Shown here: positions 8,538 through 17,772 of the stretch, piece after piece
Numbering within the stretch: the stretch's first letter is position 1
How the letters are laid out: each line of letters opens with the position of its first letter
From: Paraburkholderia sprentiae WSM5005
Lineage (GTDB): Bacteria; Pseudomonadota; Gammaproteobacteria; Burkholderiales; Burkholderiaceae
DNA length: 64,000 nucleotides
Direction: 5' to 3'
Assembly: GCF_001865575.2 (NCBI RefSeq)
Contig: NZ_CP017561.2
Span: 2,728,001-2,792,000 of the forward strand
Notes under the pieces: model-generated
Seen by the model: the letters and a program-made list of their open reading frames with translations, nothing else
Database searches by the model: none
What the model was told of the DNA's origin: nothing
Program-made: the position numbers and the translations under genes

Positions 8538-8566
8538 ATTCTATGCACGGTTTTATAGATCGTCAA
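8538..8566 (-). promoter_or_regulatory. sigma-70-type promoter reading toward the lytic transglycosylase
   Basis: On the minus strand TTGACG (8566-8561) and TAGAAT (8543-8538) are separated by exactly 17 bases, a near-consensus pair in an AT-rich patch (8525-8610). TATAGA-type boxes recur around it at 8539-8544, 8553-8560, 8569-8576 and 8583-8590; TTATAGAT and ATCTATAA form a perfect inverted repeat across the promoter, possibly a regulator site. Confidence 0.6.
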
Positions 8567-8815
8567 CACTATAGAATGCAACATCTATAACTATTTGTAA
8601 TTATGAACAGTGTTCAGTCGCCCGAAAAGCGCGCGCGGTGCGCGTTTTGACCGATCCCACCCTGGCCGTCTGCGATCGACCATTTGGTCGTTCTGCGTGC
8701 GGTAGCCAACGCAGGTAAAATCGACAATCGTTTTGCTGCGCCAGACAGGGACCGCCGCGGTCCCGCCTGGGCTTCCGCTCCTATGCGCCGTGCATGCGGC
8801 CTTGAACCGTCACAG

Positions 8816-10390
8816 ATGAAATACAAAGACTTGCGCGACTTCATCGGCCGCCTCGACACGATCGGTGAACTGCGCCGAATCTCGCAAGGGGTATCGCCGA
8901 ATCTCGAAATGACCGAACTGTGCGACCGTGTGCTGCGCGCGGGCGGCCCGGCCCTGCTGTTCGAGAACACCGAGCGGCATGCGTTCCCTGTGCTCGCCAA
9001 TCTGTTTGGTACACCGCGCCGCGTCGCGCTCGGCATGGGCATCGATGCGCAAGAGAACGCAGGCGACCAGGCGGCGCTCGAATCGCTGCGCGACGTGGGC
9101 CGGCTGCTCTCCGCACTGAAGGAACCCGAGCCGCCGAAGGGGTTCAAGGACGCGGGCAAGCTGTTGTCGCTCGCGAAGGCGGTGTGGGACATGGCGCCGA
9201 AGACAGTCAGCGCGCCGCCTTGCCACGAAATCGTCTGGGAAGGCAACGATGTCGATCTCGCCAAACTGCCCATTCAGACCTGCTGGCCCGGCGATGCCGG
9301 ACCGCTGATCACTTGGGGACTGACGGTCACGAAAGGCCCGAATAAGAGCCGACAGAACTTAGGTATCTACCGCCAGCAACTGATCGGGCGTAACAAACTG
9401 ATCATGCGTTGGCTCGCGCATCGCGGCGGCGCGCTCGATTTCCGCGAGTTCGCACTGAAAAATCCCGGCAAGCCCTATCCGGTAGCCGTCGTGCTCGGCG
9501 CGGACCCGGCGACGATCCTCGGCGCGGTCACGCCGGTGCCCGACACGCTGTCCGAATACCAGTTCGCCGGCCTGCTGCGCGGCGCGCGCACCGAACTCGC
9601 GAAGTGCATCACGCCGGGCGTCGACGGTCTGCAGGTGCCCGCGCGCGCCGAGATCGTGCTCGAAGGCTTCATCTATCCGCAGCAAGGCGCGCCCTCGCCC
9701 GCTGCGGCCGGCGCGCCGCCGCGTCCGTCGAAAGGTGCGTCCGCCATGTACGAGCACGCGCTCGAAGGCCCGTACGGTGATCACACCGGCTACTACAACG
9801 AACAGGAGTGGTTCCCGGTCTTCACGGTCGAGCGCATCACGATGCGCCGCGACGCGGTGTATCACTCCACCTACACCGGCAAACCGCCCGACGAGCCCGC
9901 CGTGCTCGGCGTCGCGCTGAACGAAGTATTCGTGCCGCTGCTGCAGAAGCAGTTCACCGAGATCACGGACTTCTATCTGCCGCCCGAAGGCTGCAGCTAC
10001 CGCATGGCAATCGTGCAGATGAAGAAGAGCTACCCCGGCCACGCGAAACGCGTGATGTTCGGCGTATGGAGCTTCCTGCGGCAGTTCATGTATACGAAGT
10101 TCATCGTCGTGGTGGATGACGACGTCAATATCCGCGACTGGAAGGAAGTGATCTGGGCGATCACCACCCGAGTGGACCCGACGCGCGACACGGTGCTCGT
10201 CGACCGCACGCCGATCGACTATCTCGATTTCGCGTCGCCGGTGGCTGGGCTCGGTTCGAAGATGGGGCTCGACGCGACCAACAAATGGCCGGGCGAAACC
10301 GACCGCGAATGGGGCCGCCCGATCGTGATGGACGACGCGGTCAAACAGCGTGTCGACAGCTTGTGGAACGAGTTGGGCCTCGGCCCGTAA
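8816..10390 (+). CDS. ubiD: UbiD family decarboxylase (4-hydroxy-3-polyprenylbenzoate decarboxylase)
   Basis: 524 residues, slightly longer than E. coli UbiD (about 497). It uses prenylated FMN, supplied by UbiX, to decarboxylate the polyprenyl-hydroxybenzoate in ubiquinone synthesis. Seen: the N-terminal [14 protein letters not shown] typical of UbiD, NLGIYRQQ, the RWLAHRGGA region, an internal insert around residues 287-305 rich in Ala and Pro, and the conserved [16 protein letters not shown] and [10 protein letters not shown] segments. The start ATG at 8816 fits the family N-terminus; the open frame extends further upstream without similarity. A lysE-type gene follows after 44 bases. Confidence 0.95.
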   Translation: MKYKDLRDFIGRLDTIGELRRISQGVSPNLEMTELCDRVLRAGGPALLFENTERHAFPVLANLFGTPRRVALGMGIDAQENAGDQAALESLRDVGRLLSALKEPEPPKGFKDAGKLLSLAKAVWDMAPKTVSAPPCHEIVWEGNDVDLAKLPIQTCWPGDAGPLITWGLTVTKGPNKSRQNLGIYRQQLIGRNKLIMRWLAHRGGALDFREFALKNPGKPYPVAVVLGADPATILGAVTPVPDTLSEYQFAGLLRGARTELAKCITPGVDGLQVPARAEIVLEGFIYPQQGAPSPAAAGAPPRPSKGASAMYEHALEGPYGDHTGYYNEQEWFPVFTVERITMRRDAVYHSTYTGKPPDEPAVLGVALNEVFVPLLQKQFTEITDFYLPPEGCSYRMAIVQMKKSYPGHAKRVMFGVWSFLRQFMYTKFIVVVDDDVNIRDWKEVIWAITTRVDPTRDTVLVDRTPIDYLDFASPVAGLGSKMGLDATNKWPGETDREWGRPIVMDDAVKQRVDSLWNELGLGP

Positions 10391-10434
10391 CGCTCGCCGG
10401 ACAAGACAAAACAACCAACGGAACGCTTGCGCGG

Positions 10435-11115
10435 ATGCATGCTTTTTCAATGATGTCGGACGGATTTTTTCTGTCCTTGTCGCTGTGCCTCGATATCGGT
10501 CTCGTCAATGTCGCGATCATTTCGCTGACGCTGTCGCACGGCTTCCGGCCAGGCTTCTGGCTCGGTCTTGGCTCGTGCGTCGGCGACCTCATTTACGCCA
10601 CGCTTGCGCTCGCGGGCATGGCCGCGCTGCTGCAGTTCGAGTCGGTGCGCTGGGTCGTGTGGATCGGCGGCGCGGCGATCCTGCTGTTCCTCACCTGGAA
10701 GATGGCGCGTGAAGCGATCTTCCCGGCCACGGCGCCCGCGGTCGCCGGCGAAGGCGCCGCGGCTGCGCCGCATCAGTCGGCATGGCGCGGGTTTCTGCGC
10801 GGCGTGCTGCTCGCGGTGTCGTCGCCGTCGGCGATCCTGTGGTTCGCGGCCGTCGGCGGCGCGCTGATCGCGAAGGCTGGCGCAACGAGCCCGGCGACCG
10901 CGCTGATCTTTCTCGGCGGTTTCTTTCTCGGCGGCCTGTGCTGGACGCTCTTTATCTGCGGGCTCGGCAGCCACGGACGCAAGCGCGCGGGCGCCGGTCT
11001 GCTGCGCGCGTGTCACGTTCTGTCGGCACTGCTGTTCGCGTATTTCTCGTACAGCGTGATCGTCAACGGGTATCACGACCTGACCGTGCAAAGCACCGCG
11101 CAAGTGGCAAGCTGA
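10435..11115 (+). CDS. LysE family translocator (amino acid exporter)
   Basis: 226 residues with about six hydrophobic segments, typical of the LysE/RhtB family that exports amino acids or their analogues across the inner membrane. The N-terminal LSLCLDIGLVNVAIISLTLSHG and GFWLGLGSCVGDLIYA stretches match the first and second helices. The start could also be one of the two ATGs at 10450-10455. It lies just after ubiD on the same strand and faces the threonine-dehydratase-like gene across a 36-base gap. The substrate is not predictable. Confidence 0.8.
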   Translation: MHAFSMMSDGFFLSLSLCLDIGLVNVAIISLTLSHGFRPGFWLGLGSCVGDLIYATLALAGMAALLQFESVRWVVWIGGAAILLFLTWKMAREAIFPATAPAVAGEGAAAAPHQSAWRGFLRGVLLAVSSPSAILWFAAVGGALIAKAGATSPATALIFLGGFFLGGLCWTLFICGLGSHGRKRAGAGLLRACHVLSALLFAYFSYSVIVNGYHDLTVQSTAQVAS

Positions 11116-11151
11116 AGCAGTTCACCGACAAAACGGCTTGCATCGGCGAGC

Positions 11152-12117
11152 TCATGCGAGGTACTGCGCGAGCTTCGGCAAATCAACGTTGCCGCCGCTC
11201 ACCACCACGCCGACGCGCTTGCCCTTCACCGGCACGATGCCGTTCAGTACCGCTGCCGCCGCGAGGCAACCGGTCGGTTCCACGACGATCTTCATGCGCT
11301 GCGCGAAAAAGCGCATCGTGTCGATCAGCTGGGCGTCGCTGACCGTTTCGATTCGCGCGACCAGCCGACGGATGACGTCGAACGTGTAGTCGCCGAGATG
11401 CGTCGACGCGGCGCCGTCGGCGATCGTACGCGGCGTGTCGATATGCACGATCTCGCCGCGCGCGAGCGATTGCTGGCCGTCGTTGCCCGCTTCCGGTTCG
11501 ATGCCGATCACCGTGCAAGCCGGGCTCAGCGCGGCTGCCGACAACGCGCTGCCGCTGATCAACCCACCGCCGCCGAGGCACACGAACAGCATGTCGAGGG
11601 GGCCGGTTTCGTCGATCAGCTCTTTGACCGCGGTGCCTTGCCCGGCGATCACGTGCGGATGATCGTACGGTGGAATCAGCGTCATGCCGCGCTCGTCGGC
11701 CAGCCGCCGGCCGATTTCCTCGCGATTTTCCTTGTAGCGGTCGTAGGTGATCACCTCGCCGCCGTAGCCTTTCGTCGCGGCGACCTTGGCCTCGGGCGCG
11801 TCGTGCGGCATCACGATCGTCGCGTGAATGCCGGCGAGACGCGCCGACAGCGCGATCGCCTGCGCGTGATTGCCCGACGAATACGTCAGCACGCCGGCCT
11901 TGCGCTGTTCGGCGTCGAAGTGCGAAATCGCGTTGTACGCGCCACGGAACTTGAACGCGCCCATGCGCTGAAAATTTTCGCACTTGAAGAAAACCGACGC
12001 GCCAGTGCGCTCGTCGAACGTGCTCGACGTCAGAACGGGGGTGCGGTGCGCGACGCCTTCGAGGCGTGCGGCCGCGTCGAGGACGTCATCGAAAGTGGGA
12101 GCGGGAAGCGCTGGCAT
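11152..12117 (-). CDS. threonine/serine dehydratase-like PLP enzyme (threo-3-hydroxyaspartate ammonia-lyase type)
   Basis: 321 residues, fold type II PLP enzyme. The Schiff-base lysine is K56 in GAFKFRGA; SSGNHAQA binds the substrate carboxylate and the glycine loop CLGGGGLISG holds the cofactor phosphate. The length fits serine racemase, catabolic threonine dehydratase and L-threo-3-hydroxyaspartate ammonia-lyase, which lack the C-terminal regulatory ACT domain of biosynthetic IlvA. No such domain is present here, so this is not the isoleucine-pathway enzyme. ATG at 12117 matches the family N-terminus; the longer open frame upstream does not. Confidence 0.85.
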   Translation of the reverse strand: MPALPAPTFDDVLDAAARLEGVAHRTPVLTSSTFDERTGASVFFKCENFQRMGAFKFRGAYNAISHFDAEQRKAGVLTYSSGNHAQAIALSARLAGIHATIVMPHDAPEAKVAATKGYGGEVITYDRYKENREEIGRRLADERGMTLIPPYDHPHVIAGQGTAVKELIDETGPLDMLFVCLGGGGLISGSALSAAALSPACTVIGIEPEAGNDGQQSLARGEIVHIDTPRTIADGAASTHLGDYTFDVIRRLVARIETVSDAQLIDTMRFFAQRMKIVVEPTGCLAAAAVLNGIVPVKGKRVGVVVSGGNVDLPKLAQYLA

Positions 12118-12314
12118 CGGCGAGACTCTCCTGGAGCGGTGGCGAAACAGCCATTCTCCCAGCTTCTCCGCTGCTTTGGAACGCGGCTTGCGCGAAGCGC
12201 CACCAGCGTCAGGCGCAACGCAAAACCGGCAGCGCCAAAGAAAAACGGCGTAACCCGGCGTATCAGCCGGCATTACACCGTCGAGGTTCCCGCGCGCTTC
12301 AGGCGCGCCCGCGC

Positions 12315-12623
12315 TTAGCGGCGATAGTAGGGGTGGCCGTAGTAGCCGCGATAGCCGTGGTAGTAGCCACGATAATACGGATGGCCATACCTGTAGTAGC
12401 CTCCGACCACGACCGGAACCGGCGCATACACCGGCGCGGGCGGCGCATAGTAGACCGGCGCGGGCGGGGGCGCGTAGTAGACAGGCGGCGGCGCCGCATA
12501 GACCGGATAAGCCGGCGCGATTGGCACCCCAAGGCCGATACCGACGGAAACACCTGCCTCTGCAGACCCGGCAAGTCCCAAGCCGAGTGCGGCTGCAACG
12601 ACAAACGGAACGATCTTGTTCAC
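12315..12623 (-). CDS. secreted small Tyr/Pro-rich protein
   Basis: 102 residues from GTG at 12623, which is preceded by AGGAG 7 bases away; upstream in-frame starts have no such site. A signal peptide is clear: basic start, hydrophobic VVAAALGLGLAGS and a likely cut after AEA. The mature part has repeats built on PPPVYYAP/PAPVYYAP/PAPVYAP and ends in a GY-rich tail of the type YYRGYYHGYRGYYGHPYYRR. Similar low-complexity periplasmic or surface proteins are frequent in Burkholderiaceae and have no assigned function. The gene stands alone. Confidence 0.7.
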   Translation of the reverse strand: MNKIVPFVVAAALGLGLAGSAEAGVSVGIGLGVPIAPAYPVYAAPPPVYYAPPPAPVYYAPPAPVYAPVPVVVGGYYRYGHPYYRGYYHGYRGYYGHPYYRR

Positions 12624-13008
12624 TTTTATTCTCCTAGCGCGGCCTGCCAAGGTCGCCGACTGCGCATGCCTCGCATGCTGTGCAATCAATGTATCCAAAA
12701 AGCCCCAACTGAACTGTGCGCATTTGTTGCAAATTGCAAGGAGTGAGCCGCAGCGTTTTGCCGAGCGCCGCGCGAGCGCACCTACGCGCCGCCGCGAGGA
12801 CAGCCAAATGTGCCGCGAATCAAAGGTTTGCGCGCGACTGACGGGGCGTGCGTCACAGGTATGATCAAACGCGCGGGTTCGAGTTCGCGCATCGGTAATC
12901 TTTAATTACAAATTCGCTTCAAAGCGGGCAGCCGGAAGGAATTCCCAATAAAAATGCCCGGCTCGATTGCTCGAGCCGGGCATTTCCTCGCCTGCAAAGA
13001 CCGCGCGA
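12624..13008. other. intergenic region
   Basis: 385 bases between the Tyr/Pro-rich protein gene and the small hypothetical gene at 13009. It holds the terminator at 12953-12984 and presumably the promoter of the Tyr/Pro-rich gene. Nothing else supported. Confidence 0.5.
12953..12984 (-). terminator. Rho-independent terminator after the 53-residue protein gene
   Basis: A perfect 14-bp stem, AATGCCCGGCTCGA pairing with its complement across a TTGC loop, followed on the minus strand by TTTTTATT. It lies 25 bases past the stop of the small gene at 13009. Confidence 0.9.
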
Positions 13009-13170
13009 TTAGCCGACCTTCACGTACACGAATTCGCGGGACACGTTCGGCGGCACGTAAGCGCCGCTGATCCGCACGCGCGGCGTCAGGCGCTTTCTCT
13101 GATCCCACCAGCGACGGCGCTGCGCGTGCGTCAGGAACCGCAAGTGCTTTCGGTAAGAAAAAATACTCAT
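13009..13170 (-). CDS. small basic hypothetical protein, 53 residues
   Basis: Starts at ATG 13170 behind a full GGAGG site 4 to 5 bases upstream. The product MSIFSYRKHLRFL... is rich in Arg, Lys and aromatic residues (RRRWWDQRKR in the middle) with no membrane segment. A strong terminator follows directly. The ribosome site, terminator and compact size make it a real gene; I believe homologues of this kind occur in Burkholderiaceae, but I know no function. Its basic character would allow nucleic-acid or membrane-surface binding (speculative). Confidence 0.65.
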   Translation of the reverse strand: MSIFSYRKHLRFLTHAQRRRWWDQRKRLTPRVRISGAYVPPNVSREFVYVKVG

Positions 13171-13442
13171 CTCGACCTCCCGAATTTCTGACTGCGAACG
13201 AAGTACGGAAAACAAACTGCTAACCGGCTCATCGACCACTGTTTCCTGCCACGCACGATTGTGAACAGTTTTGACGCGCGCGGAAGTCGCGCCATCCGAT
13301 GATCGACCGCTCGCGCCATATCGCCCGCGATCTCATCCGACGACAGCTGTCGGACCGCGCACGCGGCCGGGTCGCGCCTGCTTCGCCGAATGCGCGATAC
13401 TGCTGCTTTCCCGTTCACACGATCCGTCCGGAGCAGGTGACC

Positions 13443-14378
13443 ATGTCCCAGTCTTCCTTGCCGCGCGTCGGCTTCATCGGCGCGGGGCGGCTCGCGCGCT
13501 GTCTCGCTCTCGCGTTTGCGCGCGCCGGCTATCCGGTCACCGCGGTGGCGAGCCGCTCGGCCGATTCCGCGCGCCGGCTCGCCGCCCAGATCGCACACTG
13601 CGCGGCCTGCGACGATCCGCAACAGGTCGTCGACGCGGCCGATATCGCTTTTTTAGCCGTTCCTGACGACGACATCGGTACGACAGCGCACACACTCGGC
13701 TTCGGAGGCGATGCGGCAGGCCAGCCCGGCAAAGCGCTCGTGCACTGCAGCGGCGCATCGCCGGTGGAGCTGCTTGCGCCGGCGCGCGATCAGGGCGCCG
13801 CGATCGGCGGCTTTCATCCACTGTATCTATTTAGCGGCGAGCTTGCCGATCTAGAGCGCATCGCCGGGTGTTCGGTGACGATCGAAGCCGACGGCGAGCT
13901 AAAAGAGACGCTCACCGCGCTCGCGCTGGCGCTGCGCTGCCGTCCGCTGTCCATCGCGCCGGGCGGCCGCATGCTGTATCACGCCGCCGCGCACTATGCG
14001 GCGAGCTTCGCGCTATGCAGCCTCGCCGAATGCGTCGCGTTGTGGCGCACGCTCGGCTTCGCCGAAGACGACGCGTTGCGCGCGCTGCTGCCGATGCTCG
14101 CCGGCACGATCGAAACCGCGCGCGACAAGGGCCTGCCCAACGCGCTCGCGGGTCCCGTATCGCGCGGCGATACCGGTGTCGTGGAGAAGCAGCTCTCGCT
14201 GCTCGAAGGATTCGGCGGCGACCATGCCGCGCTGTATGGTCTGCTCACGCGCCGCGCGGTCAACCTCGCCCGACGCCGCGCCACCCCGCCCGCGACGATC
14301 GAAGCGATCTCCGAAGCGGTGGAACAATCGCTGGGCCGCTCGCTGAATCAGGCCGCGGCAGGTGCAAGCGTGAAGTAA
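13443..14378 (+). CDS. Rossmann-fold and DUF2520 domain-containing protein
   Basis: 311 residues. The N-terminal NAD(P)-binding domain starts with RVGFIGAGRLA (8-18), and the following DUF2520-type C-terminal helical domain carries HCSGASP near 104 and GGFHPLYLF near 123. The arrangement resembles ketopantoate/pyrroline-5-carboxylate reductase-like proteins, but the reaction of this family is not established. ATG at 13443 fits the glycine motif position; the longer open frame upstream has no similarity. An EthD-type gene follows 94 bases later on the same strand. Confidence 0.8.
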   Translation: MSQSSLPRVGFIGAGRLARCLALAFARAGYPVTAVASRSADSARRLAAQIAHCAACDDPQQVVDAADIAFLAVPDDDIGTTAHTLGFGGDAAGQPGKALVHCSGASPVELLAPARDQGAAIGGFHPLYLFSGELADLERIAGCSVTIEADGELKETLTALALALRCRPLSIAPGGRMLYHAAAHYAASFALCSLAECVALWRTLGFAEDDALRALLPMLAGTIETARDKGLPNALAGPVSRGDTGVVEKQLSLLEGFGGDHAALYGLLTRRAVNLARRRATPPATIEAISEAVEQSLGRSLNQAAAGASVK

Positions 14379-14472
14379 GCCGTGATAATGTGACGTCCGG
14401 CGCACCGGGCCAACCCCACGCGACCACGCGAGCAGCCCGCGCCGCTTCGGGATCAACAGACGAGAACGCACA

Positions 14473-14793
14473 ATGATCAAGGTCAGCATCCTCTACCCGT
14501 ACCGGGAAAATGGCCGCTTCGACATGGACTATTACTGCGCGACCCACATGCCTCTTGCGGCAAAGCTGTTCGGGCCGGCGCTGAAAGGTTGGTCGGTCGA
14601 CGCGGGCCTGAACGCCGGGCCGCCCGGCACGCCGCCGCCTTATGTGGCCGCGGGTCACTTCCTGTTCGATAGCGCGGACGACTTCTATAAAGTGTTCAAG
14701 CCCGCGTCCGAGCAACTCTTAGCGGATATTCCGAACTACACCGACGGCGGTAACGGCATGATCCTGATCAGCGAGGTCCGGATTTCCGTGTGA
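14473..14793 (+). CDS. EthD family protein
   Basis: 106 residues, a single ferredoxin-like dimeric alpha/beta-barrel domain. The pattern YYCATHMPLA near 17-26 is the EthD signature. Family members occur with ether-degrading P450s, in polyketide pathways or alone; most have unknown roles. Here it follows the DUF2520 gene, with no pathway genes nearby, so no specific function can be given. Confidence 0.8.
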   Translation: MIKVSILYPYRENGRFDMDYYCATHMPLAAKLFGPALKGWSVDAGLNAGPPGTPPPYVAAGHFLFDSADDFYKVFKPASEQLLADIPNYTDGGNGMILISEVRISV

Positions 14794-14950
14794 TGCCGGA
14801 CAGACAGCCATCAGGAGGCGGCGCGCAATGGCGTCGAACTTCCGCCTGGCTAACCGGGTAAGTCCAGTCAACCGCTGGCGCGCGCCGATTACGCGACGCC
14901 GGCAGCCCGCGGCCGGTCGACGGCCGTCATCAGAAGCATAAGGACACGAG

Positions 14951-15514
14951 ATGTTTGGCGATATCGCCCGTTTTCTGCTCAATACCGTTTTCACGCTGTT
15001 CGGCGCCGCGCTGCTGCTGCGTGCGTGGCTGCAGGTCGTGCGCCTGCCGCCGTACAACCCGGTCTCGAACGCCGTGCTGCAGGCGACCAACTGGATCGTG
15101 CTGCCGCTGCGGCGCGTGCTGCCGAGCACGCGCAACATCGACTGGGCGAGCGTGGTCGCGACACTGATCGCCGCGATCATCTACGTCGTCCTGATGATCG
15201 TGCTGACCGGTGCCGATCCGCTGACGCTCGTGCCGACGCTGCTGATCGTCGCGGTGCTGACGGCGATCAAATGGGCGCTCAATCTGATCATCTGGATGAC
15301 GATCCTGATGGCGCTGCTGTCATGGCTGAACCCGCGTTCGCCGGCGATGCCGATTCTCTATCAGCTAACCGCGCCGTTTCTGAATCCGCTGCGCCGCGTG
15401 CTGCCGAAATTCGGCGGCATCGATCTGTCGCCGATCCTGCTGTTCGTGATCGTGCAGGTGCTGCAGATGGTCGTCACGCGTGCGGCGGTTCAGCTGACTT
15501 ATTTTGTGATCTGA
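14951..15514 (+). CDS. YggT family membrane protein
   Basis: 187 residues with two copies of the YggT unit: each has a hydrophobic helix followed by a PLRRVLP-type amphipathic turn (PLRRVLPSTRNIDW near 54-67 and PLRRVLPKFGGIDLSP near 150-165). The family is found in bacteria and plastids (CCB3 in haem attachment to cytochrome b6f; cell-division or osmotic links in bacteria), and no biochemical role is settled. AGGA lies 7 bases before the ATG. Confidence 0.85.
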   Translation: MFGDIARFLLNTVFTLFGAALLLRAWLQVVRLPPYNPVSNAVLQATNWIVLPLRRVLPSTRNIDWASVVATLIAAIIYVVLMIVLTGADPLTLVPTLLIVAVLTAIKWALNLIIWMTILMALLSWLNPRSPAMPILYQLTAPFLNPLRRVLPKFGGIDLSPILLFVIVQVLQMVVTRAAVQLTYFVI

Positions 15515-15631
15515 GTTGATGTCGCAGGTGAAGGGGATGCTTCGGCCGCCTCAGGCGATCAATCGCCAATCGGCCGCGCCATCCGAATATGCGGCTCGGC
15601 ACGACTGATCGTGCCGCTCGCAAGCCCTGAA

Positions 15632-17350
15632 TCAGAACGTACTCCAGTCATTATCCGCAGCCGCAGTTTCCGCCACGCGCTCGCGCGCGGGCGCGGCCAT
15701 CGCTGGCCGCGGCAACGCGCGCTTGTCGACGTGTGAGCGCGCGGGCGCTCGAGTCGGCGCGGGTTTCGGTACGGCCGCCGCAAAAACGCGGCTCTCCCCC
15801 GTGCGGAACACCGACACCGTCTGCTTCATGTTGCGCGCCTGCGCTTCGAGCGATTGCGCAGCCGCCGCAGCCTGTTCGACGAGCGCCGCATTCTGCTGCG
15901 TGGTCTCGTCCATCTGCGTGACCGCCTGGCCGACCTGGTGGATGCTGCGGTTCTGCTCTTCGGATGCCGTCGCGATCTCGCCGACGATATCCGACACGCG
16001 ATGGATCGCGTCCTTGATGTCCGTCATCGTCGCGCTGACTTCGGCCGCTTGCTGCGTACCGCCCTCGATGATCGCGGCCGATGTCGTGATCATCTCCTTG
16101 ATCTCCTTGGCCGCGCTCGCCGAGCGCTGCGCGAGATTGCGCACCTCGCTCGCGACCACCGCGAAGCCGCGCCCCTGCTCGCCCGCGCGCGCCGCCTCGA
16201 CCGCCGCGTTCAACGCAAGAATATTGGTCTGGAACGCGATGCCCTCGATCACGCCGGTGATTTCCGAGATCTTCGTCGAGCTGCCGCTGATCTCGCCGAT
16301 GGTCCGCACCATCCCCTCGACCGCCGTGTTGCCCGTGTTGGCGACCTGCGCCGCCTGAGTTGCGAGCGCGCTCGCGTTGCGTGCGTTGTCGCTGTTGCGG
16401 CTGACGGTCTGCGTCAACTCCGACATGCTCGCGGCGGTCTGTTCGAGCGAAGCGGCCTGCCCTTCGGTGCGCGCGGACAGATCGATGTTGCCGCTCGCGA
16501 TCTGCTGCGAAGCGATGCTGACCGACTCGGCGCTTTCGCGAATCGAGCCGATCGTCGTCGCGAGACGCTGCTGCATGTGCGCAACCGCGCGCAGGATGCT
16601 GCGCTCGTCGGTGCTGTCGGTGTGCAGACGCTGGCTCAGGTCGCCGCTCGCGATCTGCTCGACGATCTTTGCAACGTCGGCCGGTTCGCCGCCGATCTGC
16701 CGCACGACCGCACGCGTCACCAGCAGTCCGAGGCCGATCGCAATCGCGACACCGACGACCGCGCAGCTCGCGATCCACCACGTCACCGAGCGGACCATGT
16801 CGACGCCGTTCGCAACGCGCTGCCTGGCCAGTTCGTCGCGCACGTCGGACAGCTGGATCATCAGCGTGCGCAGCTTGACGTGCAGCGGATCGGTGGTCGA
16901 TTTGAGCTCGGCGAGCGCGCCGGTCTGATCGCCTTGGTCGGCAAGCGCCATCACTTTCGCGACCGAACTCATATAGGCCGGATAGGCGGCGTCGAAGTCG
17001 CTTAGCAATTGCTTTTGCGCGTCGGTGGTCGCGTGCTTGCGCTCGTAGTCGAACGCCGACAGGATCGCCGCTTCACCGCCGTGATTCAGGCGCACCGTGT
17101 CGGCGCGGCCGGCCGGCTCCGGATTCAGAATGTACGAATAGAGACGGCGGAAGTGCGAGGCGGCCTGCCAGGCGGCGGTGCCGTCGTTGCGCACCGGCAC
17201 GAATTCGCGGTCGTACATCTCGGTTTGCATCGTCGCGAATTCGCGCACCTTCAGTACACCGACCGTGCCGACGATGGCCGTCACGAACGCGCACAGCAAC
17301 AACGAGCCGACAAGCTTCTGGCTCAGCTTCAGATTGGAAAGCCACTGCAT
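15632..17350 (-). CDS. methyl-accepting chemotaxis protein
   Basis: 572 residues. TM1 is at about 12-32, a four-helix-bundle-type periplasmic sensor follows (about 33-188), then TM2 (about 190-212), HAMP, and the cytoplasmic signalling coiled coil with the hairpin tip around AFQTNILALNAAVEAARAGEQGRGFAVVASEVR. The ligand cannot be predicted. The protein ends in DWSTF, which fits the xWxxF pentapeptide that tethers CheR and CheB in high-abundance receptors. A flexible Ala/Pro/Arg linker precedes it. Start at ATG 17350, right before the basic residues and TM1; no strong ribosome site is evident. No che genes are adjacent. Confidence 0.9.
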   Translation of the reverse strand: MQWLSNLKLSQKLVGSLLLCAFVTAIVGTVGVLKVREFATMQTEMYDREFVPVRNDGTAAWQAASHFRRLYSYILNPEPAGRADTVRLNHGGEAAILSAFDYERKHATTDAQKQLLSDFDAAYPAYMSSVAKVMALADQGDQTGALAELKSTTDPLHVKLRTLMIQLSDVRDELARQRVANGVDMVRSVTWWIASCAVVGVAIAIGLGLLVTRAVVRQIGGEPADVAKIVEQIASGDLSQRLHTDSTDERSILRAVAHMQQRLATTIGSIRESAESVSIASQQIASGNIDLSARTEGQAASLEQTAASMSELTQTVSRNSDNARNASALATQAAQVANTGNTAVEGMVRTIGEISGSSTKISEITGVIEGIAFQTNILALNAAVEAARAGEQGRGFAVVASEVRNLAQRSASAAKEIKEMITTSAAIIEGGTQQAAEVSATMTDIKDAIHRVSDIVGEIATASEEQNRSIHQVGQAVTQMDETTQQNAALVEQAAAAAQSLEAQARNMKQTVSVFRTGESRVFAAAVPKPAPTRAPARSHVDKRALPRPAMAAPARERVAETAAADNDWSTF

Positions 17351-17574
17351 TTTGGGAAAGTCTCTTGATCGGGAGGGGAGCGCCGGACTCGTGCTGGCTT
17401 CCGGTTGCGAAAGCGCACGGCATCGGATATCAGTCGGGTTATCGGCAGGCGCAGACGCTATCTGAAGGTCAGTGCCGTTCGAACCGTCGAAGCCGATAAA
17501 AGGCGGGTGCTGTTCCTGGGCATCGACTCTACCCCTGCCCAAACGACCCGAAAGCCTGTAAAATAGCGCGCTCT

Positions 17575-17648
17575 GCGGGCGTCGTATAATGGTAATACCC
17601 TAGCTTCCCAAGCTAGAGCCGTGGGTTCGATTCCCATCGCCCGCTCCA
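17575..17648 (+). tRNA. tRNA-Gly(CCC)
   Basis: 74 bases with CCA encoded. Acceptor GCGGGCG pairs with CGCCCGC; the D-arm has TATAATGGTAATA; the anticodon stem CTAGC/GCTAG closes a loop TTCCCAA giving anticodon CCC; the T-arm is GTGGGTTCGATTCCCAT. A TAAAAT -10 element (17559-17564) lies 10 bases upstream and a GC-rich discriminator follows it. Confidence 0.95.
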
Positions 17649-17682
17649 CTTTCCGGCTGAGTGTTCAGCGGAATCCAGCAAG

Positions 17683-17708
17683 AGCCGCCTCCCTGAAGGC
17701 GGCTTTTT
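17683..17708 (+). terminator. Rho-independent terminator after tRNA-Gly
   Basis: Stem AGCCGCCT/AGGCGGCT with loop CCCTGA followed by TTTTT, 35 bases after the tRNA. Confidence 0.85.
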
Positions 17709-17772
17709 CGTAGTGGCAACGGCCCGGCACAGCGCGCGACGCGCAGCCCTCACGCTTGCAGCAGCATCGACG

